A stretch of 64,000 bases of DNA from Halothiobacillus sp045689735 (GTDB lineage: Bacteria > Pseudomonadota > Gammaproteobacteria > Halothiobacillales > Halothiobacillaceae), in contig NZ_CP142685.1 in assembly GCF_045689735.1 (NCBI RefSeq), positions 310,001 to 374,000 of the forward strand. Direction: 5' to 3'. A program made the position numbers and the translations under genes. The notes below the pieces were generated by a model that saw only the letters and a list, made by a program, of their open reading frames with translations, was not told the origin of the DNA and did not search any database. Positions 34,425-42,324 of this stretch are shown here, in pieces; position 1 is the first letter of the stretch, and every line of letters starts with the position of its first letter.

Positions 34425-35183
34425 ATGAAGCGCTTTTTTTCCATGACCGCCCAAACCCTTACCCTGGCTCTGGCTTGTTCGATGGCCGCCGTGCCCGTAG
34501 TTTTGGCCGATGCAGCGGCCGATGAGCAGGCCATCCGATCGAGCCTTGCCCAAAACATGCCGGATCTGCCGATCCAGAGCGTCACGCCCACGCCGGTCAA
34601 GGGCTTGTACCAAGTGATCTCGGGCGGTCAGATTGCGTATGTCACGGCCGATGGTCAGTTTCTGCTGGCGGGCAGTCTGCTCGATCTCAAAAACCATGTG
34701 AATCTGACCGAGCAGGTGCGCGATAAACAGCGCCTGGAACTGCTCAAAACCGTACCGGCCAGCCACAAAATCATTTTCCCGGCCACCGGCGCCAAAAAAG
34801 GCTCACTCACCATTCTGACCGATCCGACTTGCCCGTTCTGTGAAAAACTGCACCGCGAAGTGCCCGCGTTGCAGGCGGCCGGAATCGAGGTGCAGGCCAT
34901 TCTCACCCCGCGTGCGGGCGCCGGTTCGCCCGGTTATGTGGAATCCTCGCAGGTGATGTGCAGCAAGCAGCCGGCGGCAATGCTCGATCAGGCGATGGCA
35001 CGCAAGCCGTTATCGGGGGACGCCTGTCAAAACAAACTGGTCGAAGACAACATGGCGCTGGCCGAGCAGCTCGGGATGAGCGGTACGCCGTACATCATTC
35101 TGCCGGACGGCTCCGCTGTGCCGGGTTATCGCCCTGCGGCCATGTTGATTCCGATCGTGACTGGACAGACGGCTGGGAAATAA
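34425..35183 (+). CDS. dsbC: Thiol:disulfide interchange protein DsbC
   Basis: 252 residues. Periplasmic disulfide isomerase, dimeric, kept reduced by DsbD. Signal peptide (MKRFFSMTAQTLTLALACSM, cleavage near VLADA). N-terminal dimerisation domain (SVTPTPVKGLYQVISGGQIAYV). Thioredoxin-like domain with the active site DPTCPFCEKLH (CPFC) and the cis-proline loop SGTPYIILPDG. A second conserved cysteine pair is at VMCSKQ and GDACQN. The start at 34425 fits the signal peptide; an earlier in-frame start adds a basic leader that would not. Confidence 0.95.
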   Translation: MKRFFSMTAQTLTLALACSMAAVPVVLADAAADEQAIRSSLAQNMPDLPIQSVTPTPVKGLYQVISGGQIAYVTADGQFLLAGSLLDLKNHVNLTEQVRDKQRLELLKTVPASHKIIFPATGAKKGSLTILTDPTCPFCEKLHREVPALQAAGIEVQAILTPRAGAGSPGYVESSQVMCSKQPAAMLDQAMARKPLSGDACQNKLVEDNMALAEQLGMSGTPYIILPDGSAVPGYRPAAMLIPIVTGQTAGK

Positions 35184-35237
35184 TCCGGCGCACCCTTCGG
35201 CAAAAAAGCGGGTACCTCGAAAAACCGACTGAACGAG

Positions 35238-35256
35238 AAGCTGGCGTAAGCCCGCG
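35238..35256. repeat. Left direct repeat flanking the peroxiredoxin gene
   Basis: GAAGCTGGCGTAAGCCCGC, repeated with one mismatch at 35932-35950. The pair brackets a segment of about 0.7 kb that carries the AT-richer peroxiredoxin gene. Confidence 0.7.
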
Positions 35257-35297
35257 TCTCGCCTATCTGATTGTTAGGCCGAACACAAAGGGAACAA

Positions 35298-35864
35298 ATG
35301 AACACACGCAATTTACTCGTTCTGCCAGATGATTTGCCTGTCCCTGAAGATGATGGTGCATGTGCCCATCTGGAAGGGATGAATATACCTACCATCGCCC
35401 TGACAGGAACTTCAGGTGCCCAGATAAATCTTGGGCTTGAAGGCGGAATATCCGTCGTGTACTTCTACCCCATGACCGGGAGGCCGGATGCACCTCCGAT
35501 GGTTGGCTGGAACGAAATCCCTGGCGCAAGAGGATGCACTCCACAATCCTGTTCATTTCGTGACCATCACTCGGATCTTCTCAATTTAGGGGCCAAGGTA
35601 TATGGCGTCAGTTCGCAATCATCGGAAGACCAGAAAGAAGCGGTTCAGCGCCTCCATTTGCCTTTTGAGTTATTGAGCGACAGTCGTTTTGAGCTGGCAA
35701 CCGCATTGAGGCTGCCTACCTTCAAATACAACGCCTTACGCCTCATCAAAAGGCTCACCCTCATAATTAAAAACGGTTCGATACACAAAGTGTTCTATCC
35801 GGTTTTTCCGCCACACGAGAATGCGGCTAATGTCATTGCTTGGCTTCAGAAAAACGATGCCTGA
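35298..35864 (+). CDS. Peroxiredoxin (AhpC/TSA family)
   Basis: 188 residues from the ATG at 35298 (GGGAAC upstream). Thioredoxin fold with VVYFYPMTGRPDAPPMVGW, the peroxidatic cysteine in GARGCTPQSCSFRDH (CTPQSC, BCP/PrxQ-like spacing), and a resolving-type region GVSSQSSEDQKEAVQ with FELLSDSRFELA. It should reduce peroxides with thiols in the cytosol; no signal peptide is seen. Codon and base composition are clearly more A/T-rich than dsbC or pyrE, and the gene is bracketed by repeats, so it looks imported. It has its own terminator. Confidence 0.85.
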   Translation: MNTRNLLVLPDDLPVPEDDGACAHLEGMNIPTIALTGTSGAQINLGLEGGISVVYFYPMTGRPDAPPMVGWNEIPGARGCTPQSCSFRDHHSDLLNLGAKVYGVSSQSSEDQKEAVQRLHLPFELLSDSRFELATALRLPTFKYNALRLIKRLTLIIKNGSIHKVFYPVFPPHENAANVIAWLQKNDA

Positions 35865-35931
35865 CACTGCATTCCACCCGACCACTACAGCGGGCGAATG
35901 TGAACGGTAAGTCTCACTGCACCCTGATCGT

Positions 35932-35950
35932 GAAGCTGGCGCAAGCCCGC
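35932..35950. repeat. Right direct repeat flanking the peroxiredoxin gene
   Basis: GAAGCTGGCGCAAGCCCGC, 18 of 19 identical to 35238-35256. Outside the pair, GGCGCACCC (35187-35195) and GGGTGCGCC (35989-35997) form an inverted pair around the same segment. Confidence 0.7.
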
Positions 35951-35998
35951 CGCTCCCTGCTCTAGAACATGTTCGTAACGGTTTTTCGGGGTGCGCCA

Positions 35999-36020
35999 GC
36001 GGGACTCGTCCCGCTTTTTT
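35999..36020 (+). terminator. Terminator downstream of the peroxiredoxin
   Basis: GCGGGAC (35999-36005), two bases, GTCCCGC (36008-36014), then TTTTTT. Oriented with the peroxiredoxin, 134 bases after its stop; pyrE on the other strand ends 19 bases beyond. Confidence 0.85.
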
Positions 36021-36038
36021 CATGACACGGGCGGTGCT

Positions 36039-36686
36039 TCAATCACCCGTCCCGTACTGCGCCCGATAGGCTTGCATGGCGGCGAGTGACTCGGCCAGCG
36101 CAGGCTGGGTTGCGCAGTAACGAATCAGATCGGCCAGCGTGGCGATGGTCACAACGGTCAGCCGATGATCGCGTTGCAGTTCGCCAATCGCGGACAGCGT
36201 GCCCTGACCGCGCTCTTGACGGTCGATCATCACCGCGACCCCGACGGCCGTGGCACCGGCCGCCTGAATCAAGCCCAGCGATTCGCGGATGGCGGTGCCG
36301 GCGGTGATTACATCATCGATGATCAACACCCGGCCTTGTAATGGCGCGCCGACGAGCTGGCCGCCCTCGCCGTGGTCCTTGGCCTCTTTGCGGTTGAACA
36401 CCCAGGGAATCGTCTGACCCGTTTTTTCGGCCAGGGCGATACTGGTCGCTGCGGCGAGCGGAATGCCTTTGTAGGCCGGCCCAAACAGCACATCGAAGGT
36501 CACGCCGGAGGCAAGAATGGCCTCGGCATAAAACTGGCCGATGGCGCGCAGGGCCGCGCCGGTGGAAAAAGCCCCGGCATTGAAGAAATACGGGCTGATG
36601 CGCCCGGACTTCAGCGTAAATTCGCCAAACTTCAGGGCATGATGCTGGTGGGCGAATTCGATGAATTGCTGCTGATAACTGGACAT
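36039..36686 (-). CDS. pyrE: Orotate phosphoribosyltransferase
   Basis: 215 residues from the ATG at 36686 (GGAGG upstream). Converts orotate and PRPP to OMP in pyrimidine synthesis. FIEFAHQHHALKFGEFTLKS and GRISPYFFNAG at the N-terminus, FNRKEAKDHGEGGQLVG (active-site loop lysines), and the PRPP motif VLIIDDVITAGTAIRES. Length matches E. coli (213 aa). Divergent from the methyltransferase; no rph neighbour in the window. Confidence 0.97.
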   Translation of the reverse strand: MSSYQQQFIEFAHQHHALKFGEFTLKSGRISPYFFNAGAFSTGAALRAIGQFYAEAILASGVTFDVLFGPAYKGIPLAAATSIALAEKTGQTIPWVFNRKEAKDHGEGGQLVGAPLQGRVLIIDDVITAGTAIRESLGLIQAAGATAVGVAVMIDRQERGQGTLSAIGELQRDHRLTVVTIATLADLIRYCATQPALAESLAAMQAYRAQYGTGD

Positions 36687-36826
36687 GAAGCCTCCGCAAA
36701 TGATCCGGCGCATTGTGCCAGAAACTCAGCCAAACACTGTATTTGCGGGGCAGGTGATCAGGTCCGTGTGGTTGCCCGCCCGGCTGTTATGATGAATGCG
36801 TGTCTCATCCAGAGTCTGCGATAACT

Positions 36827-37654
36827 ATGTCGTCATGGTCTGTCTATAAGCAGGAAATTGCCTCGCTCTATTCCCGGCGGAGCACATCGTATGACGACAG
36901 TGACTGGCATGCGCAGATGGCGCGTCAGCTAGTGGATTTTTTGAACATCAAACCGGATGCCCAAGTTTTGGATGTGGCTACCGGCACAGGTTTAGTCGCT
37001 TTCTATGTGGCGTCAAAACTGGGTGTGGGCGGTACGGTGCTCGGAGTGGATATCTCGGAGGGCATGCTTGCGCAGGCACGCGAAAAATTGCGCACCGTGC
37101 CAAGCGCCGCCGTTCGCTTTGAGTGGGGTGATGCGGAGTCACTGGAATACGCACAGGGGCGTTTTGATGTCATCCTCTGTTGTTCTGCCTTGATTTGGAT
37201 GAGTGACCTACCGGGCGTTTTGAGGCATTGGTGGTCGTTATTGGCGCCCGGCGGGGTCATCGGATTTAATGCGTTTTCTGAGCAGGCATTTGTCATCGGC
37301 GTGACAGCCCAGGCGGCGCTGAAGAGCCTAGGTGTGGATTATCGGATGAGCCAGCCCACGGGCAGCGTGGGGAAATGTCGACATCTGCTTGAAGCTGCGG
37401 GATTTCAGGATGTGCAGGTACAGGTCGTTCCTGGCGGGAATTACATTGGGCTGGATGAGGCAAAAAGCGCCTGGGTGACAGATGCTCACCCAGCACCGGG
37501 GCAATTCCCTCATCCGTTGACGAATTTGACGGCAGAACAGCTTGCTGTTGCCCGCGCCGATTACGAACGCAGACTTGAGCAATTGAATACGCCGGGTGGG
37601 TTGTGGAATGACACAACCACATTTTATGTCTATGGCACAAAACCTTGGGCATAG
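36827..37654 (+). CDS. SAM-dependent methyltransferase, class I, substrate unknown
   Basis: 275 residues from the ATG at 36827; a GTG at 36800 would add nine residues. SAM-binding motif I is VLDVATGTGLVAFYVA (about residue 51), then GVDISEGMLAQAREKL (motif II) and FDVILCCSALIWM (motif IV). It resembles UbiE/Methyltransf_11 proteins with a C-terminal acceptor region, but I see nothing that fixes a substrate. It is somewhat richer in A/T than its neighbours and ends one base before the convergent rsmE stop. Confidence 0.83.
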   Translation: MSSWSVYKQEIASLYSRRSTSYDDSDWHAQMARQLVDFLNIKPDAQVLDVATGTGLVAFYVASKLGVGGTVLGVDISEGMLAQAREKLRTVPSAAVRFEWGDAESLEYAQGRFDVILCCSALIWMSDLPGVLRHWWSLLAPGGVIGFNAFSEQAFVIGVTAQAALKSLGVDYRMSQPTGSVGKCRHLLEAAGFQDVQVQVVPGGNYIGLDEAKSAWVTDAHPAPGQFPHPLTNLTAEQLAVARADYERRLEQLNTPGGLWNDTTTFYVYGTKPWA

Positions 37655-37655
37655 A

Positions 37656-38393
37656 CTATTCGGGCGCGGCAAAATCTCCGAATCGCTGTTGCAAAATGGT
37701 CAAGGCGACGATCGGTGCGGTTTCGGTGCGCAGGATGCGCGGGCCGAAGGTGACGGGGATAAATCCGGCGGCGGCGGCCTGTGTGACTTCTGCCGCGCTG
37801 AATCCGCCCTCGGGGCCGATCAGAATGGCGGCGCTGCGCGGTCGGGCGGCGGGCATCGAGGGCGGCGGGGTGGTCGCGGGATGGAGAATCCAGCGCAGTT
37901 CGGCTTCGGTCGCATCGAGCGCTTCAGCCAGGGAATGGATGGGGTCGATCCGGGGCAGGGTGTTGCGGCCCGATTGCTCGCAGGCGCTGATGGCGATGTC
38001 GCGGTATCGTTGCTGGCGCCGTTCCGCCCGTTCGTCGCTGAGTTCGACGACGCTGCGTCCGGTGCTGAGCGGGGTGAGGCGATGCACCCCGAGTTCCACG
38101 GCTTTCTGGATGACCCAGTCCATTTTTTCGCCCTTGCCCAGGGCTTGCAGCAAATGGATGTGCAGCGGGGATTCGACGCTGCGGTGAACCACCTCGCCCA
38201 CCGTCAGATGCCCCTGCCGCCGATCGAGGTGCAGCGTGGCGCTCGCCTCTTCGTCGCGGCCATTGAATACCCGGACGGAAAAGCCATCGCGCAGGCGCAG
38301 CACATTTTTCAGATAGTTGAGCCGCTCCTCCGGCAGGGGCAGGGTGGCGCCAGAATGCAGCGGGGTATCGAGATACAGGCGGGGAATGCGCAT
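37656..38393 (-). CDS. rsmE: 16S rRNA (uracil(1498)-N3)-methyltransferase
   Basis: 245 residues. SPOUT-family enzyme that methylates U1498 in the decoding region. N-terminal PUA-like domain (MRIPRLYLDTPLHSGATLPL; HLLQALGKGEKMDWVIQKAV) and C-terminal knot with ILIGPEGGFSAAEV and FGPRILRTETAPIVAL, both highly conserved. Last gene of the mrcB-lipoprotein-dinG-bioA-rsmE operon, starting three bases after the bioA stop. Confidence 0.96.
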   Translation of the reverse strand: MRIPRLYLDTPLHSGATLPLPEERLNYLKNVLRLRDGFSVRVFNGRDEEASATLHLDRRQGHLTVGEVVHRSVESPLHIHLLQALGKGEKMDWVIQKAVELGVHRLTPLSTGRSVVELSDERAERRQQRYRDIAISACEQSGRNTLPRIDPIHSLAEALDATEAELRWILHPATTPPPSMPAARPRSAAILIGPEGGFSAAEVTQAAAAGFIPVTFGPRILRTETAPIVALTILQQRFGDFAAPE

Positions 38394-38396
38394 GCG

Positions 38397-39743
38397 TTAC
38401 CCTTTCGTCGCGGCGTGGACAGCGTCGAGCGTGACCCGCAGGAGCAGCGCCCATTCCTCGTCATCGAGGGTGTACGGCGGCATCCAGTACAGCGTGTCGC
38501 CGAGCGGCCGCAGCAGCACTTCGTGGTCGAGCGCATGGCGGTAGGCGCGTTGGCCGCGCTGTTCGGCGCGCGGATAAGGCTGCCCGGCACCATCGACCAG
38601 ATCCATCGCCACGATCAGGCCGCAGCGTCGCACCTGCGCCAGATGCGGATGGGCGCGGAAGGGTTCGAGCCAGGTGTCGATCTGTGCCATGCGGCGGCGG
38701 TTTCGCGCGAGGATGTCCTGGCTGTCGAAGATTGAGAGTGTCGCCAGCGCGGCGGTACAGGCCAGCGGGTTGCCGGTGTAGCTGTGCGAGTGCAGAAAGG
38801 CGCGTCGCGCCGGGGCATCGACATAAAACGCCTGATAAATCGGCTCGGTGGTCAGCACGGCCGACAGGGGCAGATAGCCGCCGGTGATGCCCTTCGATAG
38901 ACACAGGATATCCGGGGTGATCGCCGCCTGTTCGCAGGCGAACAGCGTGCCGGTTCGGCCAAAGCCGACGGCGATTTCATCGGCAATCAAATGTACGGAA
39001 AACTCGTCGCACAGGGCGTGCAGGCCGGTCAGATAGGCCGGTTCGTGCATTTTCATGCCCGCCGCGCATTGCACCAGCGGTTCGACAATGACGGCGCAGA
39101 CGGTGTCGGCAACCTGTTCCAGCAAGGCACGCATTCCGGCCAGCGCCCGCTGTGTGACCTCGCTGCAGGATTCGCCTGCTTCGGCTTGCTGGCAGTCCGG
39201 CGCGGGGGCGATGAATGCGGGGTGAATCAGCGGGCTGTAGGTTTGGGTGAAGATCGGAATATCGCCCACGCCGAGCGCGCCGAGCGTTTCGCCGTGGTAG
39301 CTGTTGGCCAGCGCGATGAAGCGGGTTTTTTGCGCCTGCCCCTGGTTCTGCCAGAAATGAAAGCTCATTTTCAGCGCGACTTCGATGCCGGAGGAGCCGT
39401 TGTCGGCATAAAACACCCGGGTGAGCCCCGGCGGGGTGCGGGCGATCAGTTGTTCGGAGAGTTCGATCACCGGCTGATGGGTGAAGCCAGCCAGCAGGAC
39501 ATGTTCCAGGGTATCGAGCTGGGTTTTGAGGCGTTCATTGATGATCGGGTTGGCATGGCCGAACAGGTTGACCCACCACGATCCGATCGCGTCCAGATAC
39601 CGTCGCCCGTCAAAATCGTACAGCCAACTGCCTTGCCCGCGCGCGATGGGAATCGGCGGAAAGTGCTCATGCGCTTTCATCTGGGTGCAGGGGTGCCATA
39701 AGGCGGAGAGATCGCGGTGGATCCAGGCGTGATTGGCGGACAT
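38397..39743 (-). CDS. bioA: Adenosylmethionine-8-amino-7-oxononanoate aminotransferase
   Basis: 448 residues. Uses SAM as amino donor to make diaminopelargonate in biotin synthesis. Class III aminotransferase features: SALWHPCTQMKAHEHFPPIP (BioA-specific start), FYADNGSSGIEVALKMSFHF, ALANSYHGETLGALGVGD, IADEIAVGFGRTGTLFA (cofactor aspartate) and LCLSKGITGGYLPLSAVL (PLP lysine). I chose the ATG at 39743, just after the dinG stop; upstream starts would overlap dinG. Other bio genes are not in the window. Confidence 0.96.
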   Translation of the reverse strand: MSANHAWIHRDLSALWHPCTQMKAHEHFPPIPIARGQGSWLYDFDGRRYLDAIGSWWVNLFGHANPIINERLKTQLDTLEHVLLAGFTHQPVIELSEQLIARTPPGLTRVFYADNGSSGIEVALKMSFHFWQNQGQAQKTRFIALANSYHGETLGALGVGDIPIFTQTYSPLIHPAFIAPAPDCQQAEAGESCSEVTQRALAGMRALLEQVADTVCAVIVEPLVQCAAGMKMHEPAYLTGLHALCDEFSVHLIADEIAVGFGRTGTLFACEQAAITPDILCLSKGITGGYLPLSAVLTTEPIYQAFYVDAPARRAFLHSHSYTGNPLACTAALATLSIFDSQDILARNRRRMAQIDTWLEPFRAHPHLAQVRRCGLIVAMDLVDGAGQPYPRAEQRGQRAYRHALDHEVLLRPLGDTLYWMPPYTLDDEEWALLLRVTLDAVHAATKG

Positions 39744-39747
39744 CGGT

Positions 39748-41697
39748 TTAGTCTGTGTTTGAGGCGGGGGCGGTGAAAAATTCGATGACATCGGATTCTT
39801 CCGTCGTGCGGCGCATCGGCGGCAGGGCATTCAGAATCTGCGCGCCATAGCCGGTGCTCTGCAGACGCGGATCGCAGAGCACGAGCACGCCCCGATCGGT
39901 GACATCGCGGATCAGGCGCCCGACGCCCTGCTTGAAGGTGATGATGGCTTCCGGCAGGCTCATGGCCGCAAACGGGCTGTGTCCGGCGGCCTTGATTTCG
40001 GCCTCGCGCGCCCGGCGCACCGGGTCATCTGGCGGCGCGAACGGGATGCGGTCGATCATGACGACGCTGAGCGCATCGCCACGGACATCCACGCCCTCCC
40101 AGAAACTCTGGGTGCCGAGCAACACGCCATTGCCACTGTGGCGAAAGCGTTCCAGCAGTTCCGCCTTGGCGCCTTCGCCCTGAATGAACAGCGGAAAGGG
40201 CAGCTTGCCGCGCAGGATCTCGGCGGCTTTTTTCAGCTCCCGATGCGTGGTGAACAGCAGGAACGCCCGCCCCTGGCTTGCCTTGAGCACCGGGAAGATG
40301 CGCCGCAGGATTTTGAGCGTGAACTCGGGATCGGTTTTGGGATCCGGCAAATCGCGCGGCAGATACATCAGCGCCTGGCGGGGATAATCGAAGGGCGAGG
40401 GCGTTTGTTCGCAGAGCGCCAGATTGAGATTGAGCCGTCGGGTGAAGTGGGAGAAATCCGAGCCCGCCGCCAGGGTGGCCGAGGTGAACACCCAGGTGCG
40501 CGGCGTGTTCTCGATGATGTCGCTGAAGGTTTTGCCCGCATCCATCGGCGTGGTGTGCAGGGTGAACGACTTTTCGCGGCGTTCGAGCCAGCGAACCTGG
40601 CCGGCTTCCGCCTCCGGGCGCAGTTGGCTGTCGAGCAATTGCCGCAAGCCGACCGCCCGTTCATGACAGTTTTTCAGGCCGGGGCCGCGCTCGGCGGCCT
40701 GTTCGAGCAGGCTGCAATACGCCGCGAGCCGATCCCGCAGAGTGTTGAACGCGGATTGAATGGCGGAATCCTCGGCCAGCTCTTCCCAGGCCACTCGATC
40801 GGCGCGGAGCTTGGTCAGCGCGGTTTGACACGGTGGCAGCGCGGCTTCGAGCGCGGTTCCGGCGACGAGCAAATCGGTCATGTCGATCGCCTCGGCCTGC
40901 TGTTCGCGCTGGGTATCGCGCAACAGATCATGCAATTGGCCGCTGCTGATCGCGCTGCCGAAGAACTGGCTGGCGATGTCCGGGAGTTGATGGGCTTCGT
41001 CGAGGATGAGGATGTCCGCTTCCGGCAGCAGTTCGGCAAAGCCGTTCTGGCGGATGGCGATATCAGCGCATAACAGGTGGTGGTTGATGACGACCAGCGT
41101 GGCTTCGTGCGCGGCCTCACGCGCCTTGGCGACGAAACAGCCGTCGAGTTTGGGGCAGTCTTTGCCAAGACAGTTGTCGTTAGTCGAGGTCACCAGCGGC
41201 CAGATGCCGTGATCTTCGGGCACCTCGGTCAGGCGGGTAATGTCGCCGTCGTGGGTGCGGCTCGCCCAGTGTTTGATGGTGTGCAGGGCGCCGACCCAAT
41301 CGGGCGCTTTGAGCCGCCCTTCGCTCAGTGTGCTTTCCAGCCGGTAGGGGCAGAGATAATTGGCACGGCCTTTGAGCAACGCGGCGCGCGGCTGGTGGCC
41401 GATCAACCGGGCGAGGGTGGGTAAATCGCGGTTGAACAGTTGATCCTGCAAGTGTTTGGTGCCGGTCGAGAGGATGGCTTTTTTGCCCGACAGCAGTACG
41501 GGCGCGAGATAGCCGAAGGTTTTGCCGACGCCGGTACCGGCTTCGATCACCACGGTTCGCTGGTCGTTGATGGCGGCGCGGATGGTGCGTGCCATCTGCA
41601 TTTGTCCCGGACGAGGCTGATAGCCGTCGAACGCCGCCGCGAGGGCGCCATCGGCACCGAAGATGGCCTCCAGATGGGTGGCGGGCGATTGGCTCAT
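39748..41697 (-). CDS. DinG/YoaA-family ATP-dependent DNA helicase
   Basis: 649 residues. XPD-like superfamily 2 helicase. Motif I VVIEAGTGVGKTFGYLAP, the Fe-S cluster cysteines (NYLCPYRLES, then LGKDCPKLDGCFVAK), DEAH box ILDEAHQLPD, and C-terminal motifs TQSFWEGVDVRGDALSVVMI and QGVGRLIRDVTDRGVLVL. Probably acts in DNA repair, unwinding forked or R-loop substrates. YoaA is a closer guess than DinG by size. The ATG at 41697 follows the lipoprotein stop by four bases. Confidence 0.93.
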   Translation of the reverse strand: MSQSPATHLEAIFGADGALAAAFDGYQPRPGQMQMARTIRAAINDQRTVVIEAGTGVGKTFGYLAPVLLSGKKAILSTGTKHLQDQLFNRDLPTLARLIGHQPRAALLKGRANYLCPYRLESTLSEGRLKAPDWVGALHTIKHWASRTHDGDITRLTEVPEDHGIWPLVTSTNDNCLGKDCPKLDGCFVAKAREAAHEATLVVINHHLLCADIAIRQNGFAELLPEADILILDEAHQLPDIASQFFGSAISSGQLHDLLRDTQREQQAEAIDMTDLLVAGTALEAALPPCQTALTKLRADRVAWEELAEDSAIQSAFNTLRDRLAAYCSLLEQAAERGPGLKNCHERAVGLRQLLDSQLRPEAEAGQVRWLERREKSFTLHTTPMDAGKTFSDIIENTPRTWVFTSATLAAGSDFSHFTRRLNLNLALCEQTPSPFDYPRQALMYLPRDLPDPKTDPEFTLKILRRIFPVLKASQGRAFLLFTTHRELKKAAEILRGKLPFPLFIQGEGAKAELLERFRHSGNGVLLGTQSFWEGVDVRGDALSVVMIDRIPFAPPDDPVRRAREAEIKAAGHSPFAAMSLPEAIITFKQGVGRLIRDVTDRGVLVLCDPRLQSTGYGAQILNALPPMRRTTEESDVIEFFTAPASNTD

Positions 41698-41701
41698 CGG
41701 C

Positions 41702-42298
41702 TTAACTGCGGTTCTGGCCGGGCATTTGGCCAGGCATTTGGCCAGGCACGAAACCCGCCTTGCGGCGTGCCTCGGCGGCACCGGCTGTGTCGCCTTGGGC
41801 ACTGCGGGCGGCGGCAACCGTCATCCAGGCGCGTTGCAGTTCAGCGTTGGTTTGCGCGTACTGCACCGCCCGCAAGGCGAATTGTTCCGCAGCGGCGGGC
41901 TGCCCCTGTTTTAACCGCAGGTTGGCGAAATCGACCCAAAGCCGACTGTTGTTCGGTTGAATCTGCACGGCGCGTTCGAGCGTGGCATCCGCCCCGCCCA
42001 AATCCCCCGATTGGGTTTGCGCCTCGGCGCGGGTCATCAACGCCAGCACGGCGGGTGCGCTGGCGGTGGGCACCGGCGCGGTATTCGGCAGGGGCGCTTC
42101 CGTCGGGGCGGGCAGGTTCTGTTCGGTCAAGCCGGGGATGATCAAGGGCTTGGCCTGCACCGCCGGGGGAATTGGCGGTTGCTGGATGATGATCGGCTGG
42201 CTGGTCGCGGGCGGCCGCGGCGGCGCGCTGGCGCAACCGGCGAGCAGCGCAATCGAAAGGGCGGCGAGACTTAAACGAAACAGGGCAAGCGGGTTCAT
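41702..42298 (-). CDS. TPR-containing outer-membrane lipoprotein
   Basis: 198 residues. Lipobox SIALLAGCASAPP (cysteine near residue 22), so it is lipidated, with A-S after the cysteine favouring the outer membrane. A proline-rich stretch is followed by tetratricopeptide repeats (LERAVQIQPNNSRLWVDFAN; AWMTVAAARSAQGDTAGAAE). The C-terminus has a repeated PGQM unit encoded by tandem 12-base repeats at about 41715-41750. It lies directly after the PBP1b gene in the operon, so a role with PBP1b in the envelope is attractive but only inference. ATGs at 42298 and 42304 are both possible. Confidence 0.82.
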   Translation of the reverse strand: MNPLALFRLSLAALSIALLAGCASAPPRPPATSQPIIIQQPPIPPAVQAKPLIIPGLTEQNLPAPTEAPLPNTAPVPTASAPAVLALMTRAEAQTQSGDLGGADATLERAVQIQPNNSRLWVDFANLRLKQGQPAAAEQFALRAVQYAQTNAELQRAWMTVAAARSAQGDTAGAAEARRKAGFVPGQMPGQMPGQNRS

Positions 42299-42324
42299 GC
42301 GCATCCATCCAGGGTTTTGGCAGA

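Noticed and set aside
35261..35300. GTTAGGC just before the peroxiredoxin start, resembling an integron attC right-hand core
   Set aside because: No matching RYYYAAC inverse core is found about 60 bases upstream, dsbC is not a cassette gene, and no integrase is seen. One 7-base match is not enough.
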